Shown piece after piece: positions 8,104 through 18,507 of a stretch of 64,000 bases of DNA. Location: NCBI RefSeq assembly GCF_001428385.1, contig NZ_LMSK01000002.1, positions 124,001 through 188,000 on the forward strand, read 5' to 3'. Numbering within the stretch: position 1 is the first letter of the stretch; each line of letters starts with the position of its first letter. The stretch is from Rhodanobacter sp. Soil772 (GTDB lineage: Bacteria; Pseudomonadota; Gammaproteobacteria; Xanthomonadales; Rhodanobacteraceae). Below the pieces are notes generated by a model. It was given only the letters and a program-made list of their open reading frames with translations, was not told the origin of the DNA and ran no database searches. The position numbers and the translations under genes were made by a program.

Positions 8104-8687
8104 GGGTACAGCATCCGGCTGGTCCAGGTCTGCCCGTGGCGATCCCAGCGCACCCGTTCGTGCAGGCGGAACTCGGCGCCGTACCAGAACTCCAGCATGT
8201 CCGGCTCGACCACGAAGCCGCCCCAGTGCGGCGGCCGGGTCACTTCGTGGCCTTCGAACTGCTGCTCGTAGCGCGTCACCCGCTGCTCGAAGCTGTCGTG
8301 ATCGGGCAGCGTCTGCGATTGCAGCGAGGCCCATGCGCCGATCTGGCTGCCGCGCGGGCGGCTGGCGAAGTAGGCGTCCGACTCCTCCGCCTGCAGCTTG
8401 CGCGACACGCCTTCCACGCGCACCTGCACGCCTTCGCGCAGCTGCTTCCAGTGGAAGCACAGCGCCACCTGCGGATGCGCTTCGAGCTGGCTGCCCTTGT
8501 CGCTCTGGTAATTGGTGTAGAAGCGGAAGCCGCGCTCGTCGGCGCCCTTGAGCAGCACGATGCGCGAGGCGACCCGGCCGGAACCGTCCACGGTGGCCAG
8601 ATTCATCGCCGTCGGCTCGCAGTCGCCGCTGGCCTTGGCCTCGTCCAGCAGGTGCAGAAAGGTGTCGAGAATCTCGGATTTGAGCAT
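8100..8687 (-). CDS. pdxH: Pyridoxamine/pyridoxine 5'-phosphate oxidase
   Basis: FMN-dependent oxidase that makes pyridoxal 5'-phosphate from PNP or PMP. 195 residues from MLKSEILDTF (start at 8687, chosen over a longer frame because PdxH homologues of this type begin here). Motifs: NLATVDGSGRVASRIVLLKG (FMN and substrate contacts), FYTNYQSDKGSQL, VALCFHWKQL, RPRGSQIGAWAS and the C-terminal WDRHGQTWTSRMLYP, where RL/RM-x-P is the family end. First gene of a three-gene unit with yjbQ and the BtuF-like gene. Confidence 0.94.
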   Translation of the reverse strand: MLKSEILDTFLHLLDEAKASGDCEPTAMNLATVDGSGRVASRIVLLKGADERGFRFYTNYQSDKGSQLEAHPQVALCFHWKQLREGVQVRVEGVSRKLQAEESDAYFASRPRGSQIGAWASLQSQTLPDHDSFEQRVTRYEQQFEGHEVTRPPHWGGFVVEPDMLEFWYGAEFRLHERVRWDRHGQTWTSRMLYP

Positions 8688-8920
8688 GATGTCTGAAACT
8701 TTCCTTTTGCATCGTGGCCGACACGCGCCATCATGGCGCGGATGAACCTGACCGATAATAGTGCAATGCCCCATTCATCCAGTACCACGGCGCCCCGGAT
8801 GACGACGCCATTTTCCCTCATGGAATGTGAAGGCGGCAGCGACATGACCGTTTGCGGAATGCTCCGCCGCCGCTGCCTGCCGGTGGCGGAAATCCCTCCT
8901 GGAACCATGGTGTCCCGCGG
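8688..8920. other. Divergent intergenic region pdxH / kinase gene
   Basis: 233 bp between divergent genes. A GATAAT box occurs at about 8753-8758 on the plus strand. The single short frame across it (63 codons) has no family features. Promoters for both genes presumably lie here, but I cannot define -35 elements with confidence. Confidence 0.4.
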
Positions 8921-9751
8921 ATGACGTCCCACGCCGACCTGCAGAACGAGGCCCTCGCCGGCCACCTGCTCGACCAGTACGCCGGGCGCATCGCCCGCTC
9001 GCGCCGTCCGTACATCCTCGGCCTGTCCGGCCTGCAGGGCAGCGGCAAGAGCACCCTGGCGCGGGTGATGAAGGCGCAGGCCGAAGCGCGCGGCTGGCCC
9101 ACCGAAGTGCTCGCGCTGGACGACTTCTACTACGCCCGCAGCGACCGCGAGGGGCTGGCGCGCGACGTGCACCCGCTGCTGCGCACCCGTGGCGTGCCGG
9201 GCACGCACGAGATCGAGCTGATGCTGTCGGTGCTGGCTGCCCTGCCGCATGCCTCGGACAAGCTGCCGGTGTCGCACCCGCGCTTCGACAAGGGCCGCGA
9301 TACCCGCTTCCCGCCGTCGCGCTGGCCGCGCACCACGCGCCCGCCCCGGCTGGTGATCGTGGAAGGCTGGGCGCTGGGCATCCGGCCGCAGCTGCAGGCC
9401 GCGCTGGCCAGGCCGGTCAACGAACTGGAGCGCGCCGAAGACCCCGACGGCAGCTGGCGGCACTGGGTCAACAAGCAGTTGCGCGGCTATCAGCCGCTAT
9501 GGCGCAAGTTCGATGCGCTGATCGTGCTGCAGGCGCCAAGCTGGGAGATCGTGCGCCGCTGGCGCGGCGAGCAGGAACAGGAGTTGCTGGCGCGGCATGC
9601 GCCGCTGGCGATGGACGCCACCGCGATGGAACGGTTCCTGGCGCATTTCGAGCGGCTCAGCCGGCACGCGCTGGCCACCTTGCCGGCGCTGGCCGACACC
9701 TGCGTGGAATACGACGACGACCGCCACATGACCGGGCTCAGCCACGGCTGA
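8921..9751 (+). CDS. P-loop kinase of the D-glycerate 3-kinase type
   Basis: 276 residues. The P-loop GLSGLQGSGKSTLARVM (about residues 35-51) and the following VLALDDFYYARSDREGLARD stretch (DDFY motif) are typical of the glycerate 3-kinase/phosphoribulokinase-uridine kinase superfamily. HPLLRTRGVPGTHE and VIVEGWALGIRP are further family blocks. The start at 8921 (MTSHADLQ) was chosen because sequence similarity begins there; an in-frame ATG 69 bp upstream adds a low-complexity leader. Likely phosphorylates D-glycerate, but substrate cannot be proved from sequence. A single-arm GGGATTC-type repeat (9751-9772) follows. Confidence 0.82.
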   Translation: MTSHADLQNEALAGHLLDQYAGRIARSRRPYILGLSGLQGSGKSTLARVMKAQAEARGWPTEVLALDDFYYARSDREGLARDVHPLLRTRGVPGTHEIELMLSVLAALPHASDKLPVSHPRFDKGRDTRFPPSRWPRTTRPPRLVIVEGWALGIRPQLQAALARPVNELERAEDPDGSWRHWVNKQLRGYQPLWRKFDALIVLQAPSWEIVRRWRGEQEQELLARHAPLAMDATAMERFLAHFERLSRHALATLPALADTCVEYDDDRHMTGLSHG

Positions 9752-9814
9752 ATCGGGAATCGGGAATCGGGGAAACATGGAACTGCCCCGACCCTGATCC
9801 CCGGCACCGTCCGG

Positions 9815-10018
9815 TCAGTCGACGACGAAGTTCACCTTCATGTTGACGCGCCACTCGGTCACCGTGCCGTCGTCCTTGGTGACCACCTTGATCTCGTTGA
9901 CCCAGGCGCCCTTGATGTTCTTCACCGACTCCGCGGCCTTGCTCAGGCCGTGCTGCACCGCGTGCTCGATGCCCTTGCTGGACGAAGCGTTGATTTCGAT
10001 GACCTTGGCTACCGACAT
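9815..10018 (-). CDS. Dodecin, flavin-binding dodecamer
   Basis: 67-residue protein matching dodecin throughout: MSVAKVIEINASSSKGIEHA, VKNIKGAWVNEI with the flavin-stacking Trp (about residue 39), and the C-terminal WRVNMKVNFVVD strand. Dodecins store or buffer FMN/riboflavin or CoA in a hollow dodecamer in the cytoplasm. Isolated gene between a kinase gene and the YbjQ gene. Confidence 0.93.
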   Translation of the reverse strand: MSVAKVIEINASSSKGIEHAVQHGLSKAAESVKNIKGAWVNEIKVVTKDDGTVTEWRVNMKVNFVVD

Positions 10019-10128
10019 GGCGTCAATCTCCCGTGGAATCGTGCGAGCGGCACGCTGCGCTTCCCCCGCCTGAAACCCGAGTCTGACCCGCCGCCGTGCG
10101 CAAGGACAAGCCGCACTGCAAAATCACC

Positions 10129-10473
10129 TCACGTTGACGCTTCGACCTGCACCGCCGTGCCGTAGGCGAGCACTTCGGTGACGCCCTGGGCCACCTCGTT
10201 CGCGTCGTAGCGCATCGCCACCACGCCGTTCGCGCCCATCGCCGCGGCGTGCCGCAGCATCAGCTCGAACGCCTCCTCGCGCGCCTTCTCGCACAGTTCG
10301 GTGTAGATCGAAATGTTGCCGCCGACGATGGTCTGCAGCGCCGCGCCGAGGTTGCCGACCACGCTGCGCGAACGCACGGTGATGCCGCGCACGATGCCGA
10401 ACGAACGCACGATGCGGCAGCCGGGAATCTCGCTGGCGGTGCTGACCTGATGATGCGGAACGCGGTTTGCCAT
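10129..10473 (-). CDS. YbjQ/UPF0145 family protein
   Basis: 114 residues, a single YbjQ domain: [20 protein letters not shown] at the N-terminus, [20 protein letters not shown] and [16 protein letters not shown]. The family forms homopentamers and is sometimes labelled as heavy-metal binding, but the function is not established. It lies 24 bp after the SDR gene on the same strand and is preceded by an AAGGAGAACCGCC ribosome binding site. Full length for the family. Confidence 0.9.
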   Translation of the reverse strand: MANRVPHHQVSTASEIPGCRIVRSFGIVRGITVRSRSVVGNLGAALQTIVGGNISIYTELCEKAREEAFELMLRHAAAMGANGVVAMRYDANEVAQGVTEVLAYGTAVQVEAST

Positions 10474-10497
10474 GGCGGTTCTCCTTCGGTGGATGGT

Positions 10498-11337
10498 TCA
10501 GCTGTCGAGTAGCGCGGCGTAGCCTTCGCGTGCGTCCGGCCATTGCGGCGCCCAGCCGCTGGCGCGCAGTTGCGCATTGCGCAGCCGCTTGCTGCCCACG
10601 CCGGCCGGCGCCGCGCCCTCGACGGGCAACGGCGCATCGATCAGGGCGGCCAGGAAGTCGTACAGCTCGTCGAGCGGCATCGGCGTGTCGTCGACGCCGA
10701 GATACAGCGGTTGCGGCGACTTCAGCTGCAGCAGATGCGCGACCGCCGCGGCGGCATCGTCGACGTGAATCCGGTTGGCCCAGTGCGGCGTCTCGCGCGG
10801 CACCCGCAGCTGCCCCGCGCGCAGCCGCTCGATCAGTTGCAGCCGACCCGGCCCGTACAGCCCGGCCAGCCGCAGCACGGTCGCCGGCAGCGATTGCTCC
10901 GCCAGCCACTGCTCGGCCTCCAGCAGCACCGCGCCGTTGAATCCCGGCGGATCGGTCGGGGTAGTCTCGTCGACCCAGTCGCCGTCGTGCTCGCCGTACA
11001 CGGCGCTGGACGAGACGAACAGTACCCGCGCCAGCTTGTGGCAATCGAGCGCGTCGAGCAGGTGGCGCAAGCCGTCCACGAAGATCGCGCGGTACGCTGC
11101 CTTGTCGCGCGTCGCGGGCGCCGGCAGGTAGACCAGCCGGGTGATCCCGACCGGCAGTTCGCGCAGGCTGGCCGGATCGGTCAGGTCGCCGCGCAGCCAA
11201 TGGATGCCGTGCCCGCCGCGCGCCGGCGGCTGGCGCCGCAGCGCCCATACCTCGTCGCCGCGCGCGCGCAGGCGTTGCGCCACGCGTTCGCCCAGATCGC
11301 CGCATCCGGCCAGCAGGATACGTTCGCTCACCATCAC
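10498..11337 (-). CDS. NAD(P)-binding epimerase/dehydratase-like SDR protein
   Basis: 279 residues with an atypical SDR Rossmann start LLAGCGDLGERVAQRL (about residues 8-23), SSSAVYGEHDG in place of the catalytic Ser and Tyr region, and LRLAGLYGPGRL. The general form resembles E. coli YeeZ-type proteins. The usual YxxxK catalytic pair is not obvious, so it may bind NAD(P) without classical epimerase activity. Two adjacent ATGs (11337 and 11334) could start it. It is divergent from aroK with a 47-bp gap. Confidence 0.8.
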   Translation of the reverse strand: MMVSERILLAGCGDLGERVAQRLRARGDEVWALRRQPPARGGHGIHWLRGDLTDPASLRELPVGITRLVYLPAPATRDKAAYRAIFVDGLRHLLDALDCHKLARVLFVSSSAVYGEHDGDWVDETTPTDPPGFNGAVLLEAEQWLAEQSLPATVLRLAGLYGPGRLQLIERLRAGQLRVPRETPHWANRIHVDDAAAAVAHLLQLKSPQPLYLGVDDTPMPLDELYDFLAALIDAPLPVEGAAPAGVGSKRLRNAQLRASGWAPQWPDAREGYAALLDS

Positions 11338-11384
11338 CCTCCTGTCGATCTGCCCAGGCTGATCCGCCCTGTTAGCATTTGCCC

Positions 11385-11939
11385 ATGAACCCGTCGCACA
11401 ACCTGTTTCTCATCGGCCCCACCGGTGCCGGCAAGACCTCGATCGGGCGACGGCTTGCTGCGCATTATGGCCTGAGCTTCGTCGATCTCGACCAGGAGAT
11501 CGAGCGGCACTGCGGCGTGGACGTGAACACGGTATTCGAGATCGAGGGCGAGGCCGGTTTCCGCCAGCGCGAAAGCACGCTGCTGGACGAGTGCAGCCGC
11601 CGCCCCGGCGTGCTGCTGGCCACCGGCGCGGGCGTGGTGCTCGCGCCGCACAACCGCCAGCATTTGCGCGAGCGCGGCTACGTGGTGTGGCTGCAGACCA
11701 CGATCGAGCAGCAACTGGAGCGGCTGGAACGCGACCACCGCCGCCCGCTGCTGGCGGTGCCCGACCGCCACGAACGGCTGCAGGCGATGGCGCAGGTGCG
11801 CGAGCCGATCTACCGCGAACTCGCCGATCTTGCGGTGCCCGGCGAACACGGCAGCGTCGCTGCCGCCAGCGAACGCTGCATCGCGCTGATCGACCACTAT
11901 TGGCAGCGCCCCGGCGCATCGCCCAGGCAGACCGCATGA
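11385..11939 (+). CDS. aroK: Shikimate kinase
   Basis: Phosphorylates shikimate at O3 in the shikimate pathway. 184 residues from the ATG at 11385 (a TTG six bases upstream is in frame but less likely). P-loop [15 protein letters not shown] (about residues 11-25), substrate-binding [13 protein letters not shown] (D and R), [10 protein letters not shown], and [11 protein letters not shown]; adenine-binding RPLL near 120. Its last codons overlap the aroB start (ATGA at 11936-11939), giving the classic aroK-aroB unit. Confidence 0.96.
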   Translation: MNPSHNLFLIGPTGAGKTSIGRRLAAHYGLSFVDLDQEIERHCGVDVNTVFEIEGEAGFRQRESTLLDECSRRPGVLLATGAGVVLAPHNRQHLRERGYVVWLQTTIEQQLERLERDHRRPLLAVPDRHERLQAMAQVREPIYRELADLAVPGEHGSVAAASERCIALIDHYWQRPGASPRQTA

Positions 11940-13027
11940 ACCACCCCGCATTCCAGACGATCACCGTTGCCCTCGGCCAGCGCAGCTATCCGGTCTGGAT
12001 CGGCGCCGGCCTGCTCGGCGATCACGCGCGCTGGCGCGCCATGCTGCGCGGCCGGCATGCGCTGGTAGTCAGCAACACCACGGTGGCGCCGCTATACCTG
12101 CCGCGCATTGAGGCAGGGCTGGGCGGACTGCACTGGTCGTCGTTCCTGCTCGACGACGGCGAGGCGCACAAGACGTTCGCCAACGTCGGCCGCGCGCTGG
12201 AAGCGCTGGGCCAGCTCGGCGCCACCCGCGACGCCTGCGTGATCGCGCTGGGCGGCGGCGTGGTCGGCGACCTGGCCGGTTTCAGCGCAGCGTGCTGGAT
12301 GCGCGGCATCGACTTCATCCAGATGCCGACCACCTTGCTGGCGATGGTCGACTCCTCGGTCGGCGGCAAGACCGGGGTCAACCTGCCGGTCGGCAAGAAC
12401 CTCGCCGGCGCGTTCCACCAGCCGCGCGCGGTGATCGCCGACATCGACACCCTGGCCACCCTGCCCGAACGCGAATACCGCGCCGGCCTGGCCGAGGTGA
12501 TCAAGGGCGCGGCGATCGGCGACGAGCCGTTCTTCGCCTGGCTGGAACAGCACGCCGCCGCACTGGCCGCGCGCGACCCCGCCACCGTGCTGGAGGCGAT
12601 TGCGCGCAAGGTCCAGTACAAGGCCGACGTGGTCGCCCGCGATGAAACCGAACAGGGCGAACGCGCCCTGCTCAACTTCGGCCACACCTTCGGCCACGCG
12701 CTGGAAACCGCCGGCCACTACACCACCCTGTTGCACGGCGAAGGCGTGGCGGTCGGCATGCTGCTGGCCGCCCGGCTGTCCGAGCGCCTGGGCATGAGCA
12801 AACCGGCCGCCACCGCCCGCCTACAACACCTGTTGGAAACCCTCGGCCTGCCCGTCGCGATCCCGCCCGGCACGGATCCGCAGCCACTGCTGGCGCTGAT
12901 GCGGCTGGACAAGAAGAACACTGCCGGCACGCTGCGGCTGATCCTGTGGCGCGGCCTCGGGCGGGCCGAGATCGTCGGCGGCGTGAACGAGGCCGACGTG
13001 CTGGCCGTGCTGCAAGCCGCGGGATAA
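11936..13027 (+). CDS. aroB: 3-dehydroquinate synthase
   Basis: Second enzyme of the shikimate pathway, converting DAHP to dehydroquinate with NAD+ and a divalent metal. 363 residues from the ATG overlapping the aroK stop; the open frame extends further upstream only as a shadow of aroK. Motifs: DGEAHKTF (NAD binding), [38 protein letters not shown], and metal ligands in [23 protein letters not shown] and HGEGVAVGM. Confidence 0.96.
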   Translation: MNHPAFQTITVALGQRSYPVWIGAGLLGDHARWRAMLRGRHALVVSNTTVAPLYLPRIEAGLGGLHWSSFLLDDGEAHKTFANVGRALEALGQLGATRDACVIALGGGVVGDLAGFSAACWMRGIDFIQMPTTLLAMVDSSVGGKTGVNLPVGKNLAGAFHQPRAVIADIDTLATLPEREYRAGLAEVIKGAAIGDEPFFAWLEQHAAALAARDPATVLEAIARKVQYKADVVARDETEQGERALLNFGHTFGHALETAGHYTTLLHGEGVAVGMLLAARLSERLGMSKPAATARLQHLLETLGLPVAIPPGTDPQPLLALMRLDKKNTAGTLRLILWRGLGRAEIVGGVNEADVLAVLQAAG

Positions 13028-13136
13028 ACCGCCGGGTGTGACGACATGGCCCGGCCGGATCGCGGGTGTGCCTGCGCAAATCCTATAAACTGTGTCGTCC
13101 GGCTACGCGCCCGTTCGTGCTCCATCCCTGGAACCC

Positions 13137-13397
13137 ATGCGCCTCTATCTGCAAACCGTGCCCGGCAGTACCGACGCACCCCGCTACGTCCAGATCACGC
13201 TGGAGCAGGACCTGCTCGGTGGCTGGACGCTGTACCGCGAATCCGGTACCCAGGGCGGCCGCGCCACGATGAAGCGCGAGCAGTTCCTGGAGCGCGACGA
13301 GGCGGTTGCCGCCTTCGAGAAAGCCCGCGATGCCCAGCTCAAGCGCGGCTTTCGCCTGATGTTTGCCCAGGGCCTGGAAGGCCCGTACGGACGCTGA
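13137..13397 (+). CDS. WGR domain protein
   Basis: 86-residue stand-alone WGR domain: [32 protein letters not shown] (the WGR core here reads [15 protein letters not shown]) and [20 protein letters not shown] domains bind nucleic acid ends in PARPs and are frequent as small single-domain proteins in proteobacteria, where the role is unknown. The start at 13137 matches the first family residue; an upstream in-frame ATG at 13092 is unlikely. A TATAAA box at 13084-13089 could be its -10 element. Confidence 0.82.
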   Translation: MRLYLQTVPGSTDAPRYVQITLEQDLLGGWTLYRESGTQGGRATMKREQFLERDEAVAAFEKARDAQLKRGFRLMFAQGLEGPYGR

Positions 13398-13402
13398 TTG
13401 AA

Positions 13403-14470
13403 ATGACTGACGTGTTGAAGAACGACCGCTTCCTGCGCGCACTGCGCCGCGAACCCACCGACACCACGCCGATCTGGGTGATGCGCCAGGCCGGCCGCTA
13501 CCTGCCCGAATACCGCGCCACCCGCGAGCGCGCCGGCAGCTTCATGGGGCTGGCGCAGAACCCCGAGTACGCCTGCGAAGTGACCTTGCAGCCGCTCGAA
13601 CGCTTCGAGCTGGACGCGGCGATCCTGTTCTCCGACATCCTCACCATTCCCGACGCGATGGGCCTGGGCCTGTCGTTCGCCCACGGCGAAGGCCCGCAGT
13701 TCGCGCGCCCGGTACGCAATGCCGCCGACATCACCAAACTCGCCGTGCCCGACATGGACGGCGAATTGCGCTACGTGATGGACGCGGTGCGGCTGATCCG
13801 CCAGGAACTGCACGGCCGCGTGCCGCTGATCGGCTTCTCCGGCAGCCCGTGGACGCTGGCCTGCTACATGGTCGAGGGCGCCGGTTCACGCGACTTCGCC
13901 ACCTTGAAGACGATGTGCTGGAACGAGCCGAAACTCGCCCACCAGCTGCTCGACACGCTGGCGCAGTCCGTCGCCGCCTACCTGATCGCCCAAGCCGCCG
14001 CCGGCGCCCAGGCACTGATGATCTTCGACACCTGGGGCGGCCTGCTCGGCCCCGCCCCGTTCCGCGAATTCTCGCTGCGCTACATGGCGCAGATCGTCGC
14101 CGCGCTGAAAGCCGACACCCACGCGCGCGAGTTGCCGGTGATCCTGTTCTCCAAGGGCGCCGGCCAGCATCTGGCGGAAATGGCCGACACCGGCTGCGCC
14201 GCGCTCGGCGTCGACTGGACCATGAACCTCGCCGACGCCCGCCGCGCCGTCGCCGGCAAGGTTGCGCTACAAGGCAACCTCGATCCGGCCGTGATGCGTG
14301 CCAGCCCCGAGGTGATCCGCCGCGAGGCCCGCGCCGTACTGGACAGCTACGGCAACCACCCCGGCCACATGTTCAATCTGGGCCACGGCATTACGCCGGA
14401 AGTGGATCCGGAACATGTGAAGGTACTGGTGGATGAAGTGCACGCGTACGGACGGGCGCTGCGTTCCTGA
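13403..14470 (+). CDS. hemE: Uroporphyrinogen decarboxylase
   Basis: Removes four acetate carboxyls from uroporphyrinogen III in heme synthesis; cytosolic homodimer without cofactor. 355 residues from [14 protein letters not shown]. Family signatures [16 protein letters not shown] (about 23-38), [12 protein letters not shown] with the catalytic Asp, [27 protein letters not shown] and [15 protein letters not shown]. The longer open frame upstream is spurious: the ATG at 13403 follows the WGR stop by 5 bp. Confidence 0.97.
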   Translation: MTDVLKNDRFLRALRREPTDTTPIWVMRQAGRYLPEYRATRERAGSFMGLAQNPEYACEVTLQPLERFELDAAILFSDILTIPDAMGLGLSFAHGEGPQFARPVRNAADITKLAVPDMDGELRYVMDAVRLIRQELHGRVPLIGFSGSPWTLACYMVEGAGSRDFATLKTMCWNEPKLAHQLLDTLAQSVAAYLIAQAAAGAQALMIFDTWGGLLGPAPFREFSLRYMAQIVAALKADTHARELPVILFSKGAGQHLAEMADTGCAALGVDWTMNLADARRAVAGKVALQGNLDPAVMRASPEVIRREARAVLDSYGNHPGHMFNLGHGITPEVDPEHVKVLVDEVHAYGRALRS

Positions 14471-14523
14471 CGCTTTCCCAGCATCGGGGCGGCCGCCGTC
14501 ACGCCCCTCCACAAGGATTCCTC

Positions 14524-14853
14524 ATGCAGCTCTCCGACATCCCCTTCGGCACCACCGACTGGTCGGGCATCGAGCGAACCGGGCACGCCGGCGCCAGCGG
14601 CAGCGCCTACTGGCGCACGCAGCATTTTGGCGGTCTGCGGGTCCGGATGGTGGAGTACACGCCGGGATACCTGGCGGATCACTGGTGCGTCAAGGGTCAC
14701 ATCCTGCTCTGCCTCGAAGGCGAGCTGCACACCGAATTGGAAGACGGCCGCACGTTCACGCTCACCCCCGGCATGAGCTACCAGGTTGCCGACAACGCCG
14801 AGCCGCACCGTTCCTCCACCGCCACTGGCGCCAAGCTGTTCATCGTCGACTGA
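14524..14853 (+). CDS. DHCW-motif cupin-fold protein
   Basis: 109-residue single cupin domain of the small family named for its DHCW motif, present here as ADHWCVKGHILLCLEGE (about residues 52-68). The second cupin strand block is LTPGMSYQVADNAEPHRSST. The His and Cys residues may bind a metal. Function unknown in the family. It follows hemE by 53 bp and has a CACAAGGATTCCTC ribosome binding site. Confidence 0.83.
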   Translation: MQLSDIPFGTTDWSGIERTGHAGASGSAYWRTQHFGGLRVRMVEYTPGYLADHWCVKGHILLCLEGELHTELEDGRTFTLTPGMSYQVADNAEPHRSSTATGAKLFIVD

Positions 14854-15027
14854 AACCACCCGAATCCCGGCAAGCCCAACGTTTTCTGTTTACAAACCCC
14901 TGCCGCCTTTTCCCGCAAGGTCAGCCGGCCCTGCCGGACCCGACAAACTGGCCCGCGAGACATCGGGATCCACCACCCCACGATCTGCGGTGGACGACGG
15001 CCGAGCCGCCAACGCCGGAGCGCTGCT

Positions 15028-15056
15028 TTGGCAGCCTCTGCCTGCGCCCGTACAAT
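15028..15056 (+). promoter_or_regulatory. Sigma-70-type promoter for valS
   Basis: TTGGCA at 15028-15033 and TACAAT at 15051-15056 with an ideal 17-bp spacer, 55 bp before the valS start. The rest of the 257-bp gap (14854-15110) shows no gene. Confidence 0.7.
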
Positions 15057-15110
15057 GGCCGCTTTACACCACCTGTGCGTACCCTTTGAGGCGCGCCATC
15101 GCGAGCCCCC

Positions 15111-17942
15111 ATGGAAAAGAGTTTCGAACCCGCCCAGATCGAGTCGACGTGGTATGCGCGCTGGGAAGCCAGCGGCGCATTCCAGCCGTCGGGCAAGGGC
15201 GCGCCGTATTGCATCCTGCTGCCGCCGCCGAACGTCACCGGCACGCTGCACATGGGGCATGCGTTCCAGCAGACGGTGATGGACATGCTGGTGCGCTACC
15301 AGCGCATGCGCGGCATGAACACGCTATGGCAGGTCGGTACCGACCATGCCGGCATCGCCACGCAGAAGATCGTGGAGAACCAGCTGGCGGTCGAGAACAA
15401 GACCCGGCACGACCTGGGCCGCGACGCGTTCATCGAGCGGGTGTGGAAGTGGAAGGAGGAATCCGGTTCCACCATCACCCACCAGATGCGCCGCATCGGC
15501 GCCGCCGCGGACTGGTCGCGCGAGCGCTTCACCATGGACGAGGGCCTGTCGGCCGCGGTGCGCAAGGTGTTCATCGACTGGTATCGCGCGGGCCTGATCT
15601 ACCGCGGCAACCGGCTGGTGAACTGGGACCCGCTGCTGGGCACCGCGGTGTCCGATCTGGAAGTGAACAACGTCGAACGCGACGGCCACATGTGGTCGAT
15701 CCGCTACATGACCAGCAATGGCGCCGAGAGCGTGGTGGTCGCCACGACCCGTCCCGAGACCATGCTCGGCGACGTCGCCGTGGCGGTGCATCCGGAGGAC
15801 GAACGCTACGCGCACCTGGTCGGCAAGATGCTGAAGCTGCCGTTGACCGACCGCGAGATTCCGGTGATCGCGGACGATTATGTGGACCGCGAATTCGGCA
15901 CCGGTTGCGTGAAGATCACCCCAGCGCACGACTTCAACGACTACGCAATCGGCCAGCGCCACCAGTTGCCGCCGATCACCATCTTCACGCTGGACGCCAA
16001 GGTCAACGACAACGCGCCGCAGAAATACCGTGGCCTCGACCGCTACGACGCGCGCAAGGCCGTGCTGGCCGACCTCGAAGCGCTCGGCCTGCTGGTGGAA
16101 ACGAAGCCGCACAAGCTGCAGGTGCCGGTAAGCCAGCGCTCCGACGCGGTGATCGAGCCGATGCTGACCGACCAGTGGTTCGTCGACCTCACCTCCGACG
16201 TGCAGGCCGATGGCCGTCCGGGCGGGCGCAAGGCGATCACCCAGCCGGCGCTGGACGCCGTGCGCAACGGCGAGATCAAGTTCGTGCCGGAGAACTGGTC
16301 GACCACCTATACGCAGTGGCTGGACAACATCCAGGACTGGTGCATCAGCCGCCAGTTGTGGTGGGGCCACCGCATCCCGGCGTGGTACGACGAGGCCGGC
16401 AACATTTTCGTGGGCGAGGACGAAGCCGATGCACGCGCCAGCGCCACTACCGCACCGGTCGGCGCGCTGCGACAGGACGACGACGTGCTCGACACCTGGT
16501 TCTCCTCCGCGCTGTGGCCGTTCTCCACACTCGGCTGGCCGGCCGACGGCCCGGTAAAGAACGAGCGCGGCGAAGTCGTGGCGAACTGGGAGCAGGACCA
16601 GATCTTCCTGCCCAGCGCCGTGCTGGTCACCGGCTTCGACATCATCTTCTTCTGGGTCGCGCGGATGGTGATGGCGACCAAGTACTTCACCGGCCGCATT
16701 CCGTTCCGCGAGGTCTACATCAACGCGATCGTGCGCGATGCGGAAGGCCAGAAGATGTCCAAGTCCAAGGGCAACACGCTGGATCCGCTGGACCTGATCG
16801 ACGGCATCGCGCTGGAACCGCTGGTGATGAAATCCACCAAGTCGCTGCTGATCCCGCAGGTGCGCGCCAAGGTCGAAAAACGCATCCGCAAGGATTACCC
16901 CGACGGCATCCCCGCGATCGGCACCGACGCGCTGCGCTTCACCTTCGCCGCGTTGGCCAGCTACAGCCGCACGATCAACTTCGACATCAAGCGCGCGGAA
17001 GGCTACAAGGCGTTCTGCAACAAGCTGTGGAACGCGGCGCGGTTTGTGTTGATGAACCTGCCGGAAGGCGAGATCGCTGCACCGGTCAGTGCGCCAGCGA
17101 CCGAAGCCGAGCGGTGGATCCTCACCCGCCTCAAGCAGACGCTCGGCGAAGTCGAGCAGCACTTCGTCAGCTACCGCTTCGACCTGCTGGCGCAGGCGCT
17201 GTACGAATTCGTCTGGAACGAGTATTGCGACTGGTTCCTGGAGCTATCGAAGCCGGCCTTGAACGGTGACGACGCCGCAGCCGCCGCTTCGACCCGGCAC
17301 ACCTTGCTGGTGGTGTTGGAAAGCGTGCTGCGCGCGCTGCATCCGGTGATTCCGTTCATCACCGAAGAAGTGTGGGCGTCGGTGGCGCCGATGCTCGGCC
17401 TCAGCGAAGGCAGCCTTATGCAGCGTCCATGGCCGCGCGCCGAAGACATCGTTGCCGATGACGCGGCCACGGCCGAGATCGAGTGGTTCAAGAACGTTCT
17501 CTCCGGCATCCGCAAGATTCGCTCGGAGATGAATATCTCGCCAGCCAAGACGATCCCGCTGCTGCTTGCCGACGGCGACGCCAACGATCGCGCGCGCGCG
17601 GCGAAGTTCGCTGCGCAGATCGCCTTCCTCGCCCGCACCGAAGCGCCGCAGTGGATCGCAGCCGGCAGCGAGGAGTCCGCCGCGGCCGCGGCCGTGGTCG
17701 GTACGCTGCGCGTGCTGATCCCGCTCGCCGGACTGATCGACCTCGGCGCCGAAAAGACGCGCCTGGCCAAGGAAATCGGCCGCATCGAGGTCGAGATCAG
17801 GAAGTGCGAAGGCAAGCTTGGCAACGCCAATTTCGTCGCCAACGCACCGGCCGAGGTGGTCGCCCAGGAGCGCCAGCGCATCGCCGACTGGAACACCACG
17901 CTGGGCGCATTGCGCGAGCAGGCGGACAAACTGCAGAAATGA
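15111..17942 (+). CDS. valS: Valyl-tRNA synthetase
   Basis: Class I aminoacyl-tRNA synthetase charging tRNA-Val. 943 residues, normal length. HIGH motif as HMGH (47-50) after PPPNVTGTL, editing (CP1) domain with [17 protein letters not shown] and [19 protein letters not shown], the [16 protein letters not shown] block, and KMSKS at 548-552. It ends in the anticodon-binding domain and a C-terminal coiled coil ([20 protein letters not shown]). Monocistronic by context. A GC-rich hairpin (17945-17973) follows the stop. Confidence 0.98.
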   Translation: MEKSFEPAQIESTWYARWEASGAFQPSGKGAPYCILLPPPNVTGTLHMGHAFQQTVMDMLVRYQRMRGMNTLWQVGTDHAGIATQKIVENQLAVENKTRHDLGRDAFIERVWKWKEESGSTITHQMRRIGAAADWSRERFTMDEGLSAAVRKVFIDWYRAGLIYRGNRLVNWDPLLGTAVSDLEVNNVERDGHMWSIRYMTSNGAESVVVATTRPETMLGDVAVAVHPEDERYAHLVGKMLKLPLTDREIPVIADDYVDREFGTGCVKITPAHDFNDYAIGQRHQLPPITIFTLDAKVNDNAPQKYRGLDRYDARKAVLADLEALGLLVETKPHKLQVPVSQRSDAVIEPMLTDQWFVDLTSDVQADGRPGGRKAITQPALDAVRNGEIKFVPENWSTTYTQWLDNIQDWCISRQLWWGHRIPAWYDEAGNIFVGEDEADARASATTAPVGALRQDDDVLDTWFSSALWPFSTLGWPADGPVKNERGEVVANWEQDQIFLPSAVLVTGFDIIFFWVARMVMATKYFTGRIPFREVYINAIVRDAEGQKMSKSKGNTLDPLDLIDGIALEPLVMKSTKSLLIPQVRAKVEKRIRKDYPDGIPAIGTDALRFTFAALASYSRTINFDIKRAEGYKAFCNKLWNAARFVLMNLPEGEIAAPVSAPATEAERWILTRLKQTLGEVEQHFVSYRFDLLAQALYEFVWNEYCDWFLELSKPALNGDDAAAAASTRHTLLVVLESVLRALHPVIPFITEEVWASVAPMLGLSEGSLMQRPWPRAEDIVADDAATAEIEWFKNVLSGIRKIRSEMNISPAKTIPLLLADGDANDRARAAKFAAQIAFLARTEAPQWIAAGSEESAAAAAVVGTLRVLIPLAGLIDLGAEKTRLAKEIGRIEVEIRKCEGKLGNANFVANAPAEVVAQERQRIADWNTTLGALREQADKLQK

Positions 17943-17944
17943 AC

Positions 17945-17973
17945 CCGCAGGGCGGGCACCGCCCGCTCTGCGG
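17945..17973. terminator. GC-rich hairpin after valS
   Basis: CCGCAGGGCGGG pairs with CCCGCTCTGCGG around a short loop, immediately after the valS stop and before the convergent rimI stop. No T-tract follows, so termination is only probable. Confidence 0.45.
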
Positions 17974-18019
17974 CCACGCGAACAAATAACCTCGCGCGTT
18001 TCCCCGGGCCGGCGTTCGC

Positions 18020-18502
18020 TTATTTCTCGAGATTGCCTGTGGCCATCTCGAGTGCCATCACGATGGCGTCCTCGCGCCCATGCCGCGCCGGGTAATAACG
18101 CGGCCGCCGACCGATCTCGTTGAAGCCCACCGATTCGTACAGCGTCTTCGCCAGCGGATTCGACGGGCGCACCTCGAGGAATATCCGCTCGGCACCATTC
18201 CAGCGCGCGATATCCAGCAGCCGGCCCAGCAGGTGCCGGCCCAGGCCGCGGCCGCGCCAGTCCGGCCCGATGCACAGGTTCAACACGTGCGCCTCTCCGG
18301 CGCCCATCGACAGGATGCCGTAGCCGGCGATCGCCTCGTCCACGCACAGCACCCAGCACGGGTGCCCGGCCTTCACGCAATCGCTGAAGATACCCGCCGA
18401 CCAGGGGAATTCGTAGGAAACGTTTTCCAGCGCGCTGACCGTGGCCAGATCCTCGGTGCGCATGCCGCGAACCTGGATCACCGGTTTGATCACCGCGACC
18501 AT
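18020..18502 (-). CDS. rimI: Ribosomal protein S18-alanine N-acetyltransferase
   Basis: GNAT enzyme that acetylates the N-terminal Ala of ribosomal protein S18. 160 residues from the ATG at 18502. Motif C/D region VSALENVSYEFPWSAGIFSD, then the acetyl-CoA pyrophosphate loop IGPDWRGRGLGRHLLGRLL (about 78-96), FLEVRPSNPLAKTLYESVGF and GRRPRYYPARHGREDAIVM, all characteristic of RimI. It lies 5 bp after holD on the same strand, the same gene order as E. coli holD-rimI. Confidence 0.93.
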   Translation of the reverse strand: MVAVIKPVIQVRGMRTEDLATVSALENVSYEFPWSAGIFSDCVKAGHPCWVLCVDEAIAGYGILSMGAGEAHVLNLCIGPDWRGRGLGRHLLGRLLDIARWNGAERIFLEVRPSNPLAKTLYESVGFNEIGRRPRYYPARHGREDAIVMALEMATGNLEK

Positions 18503-18507
18503 GGCGT

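Noticed and set aside
14786..17269. 827-codon plus-strand frame overlapping valS
   Set aside because: Out-of-frame shadow of valS, Arg/Gly/Pro-biased, no family features.
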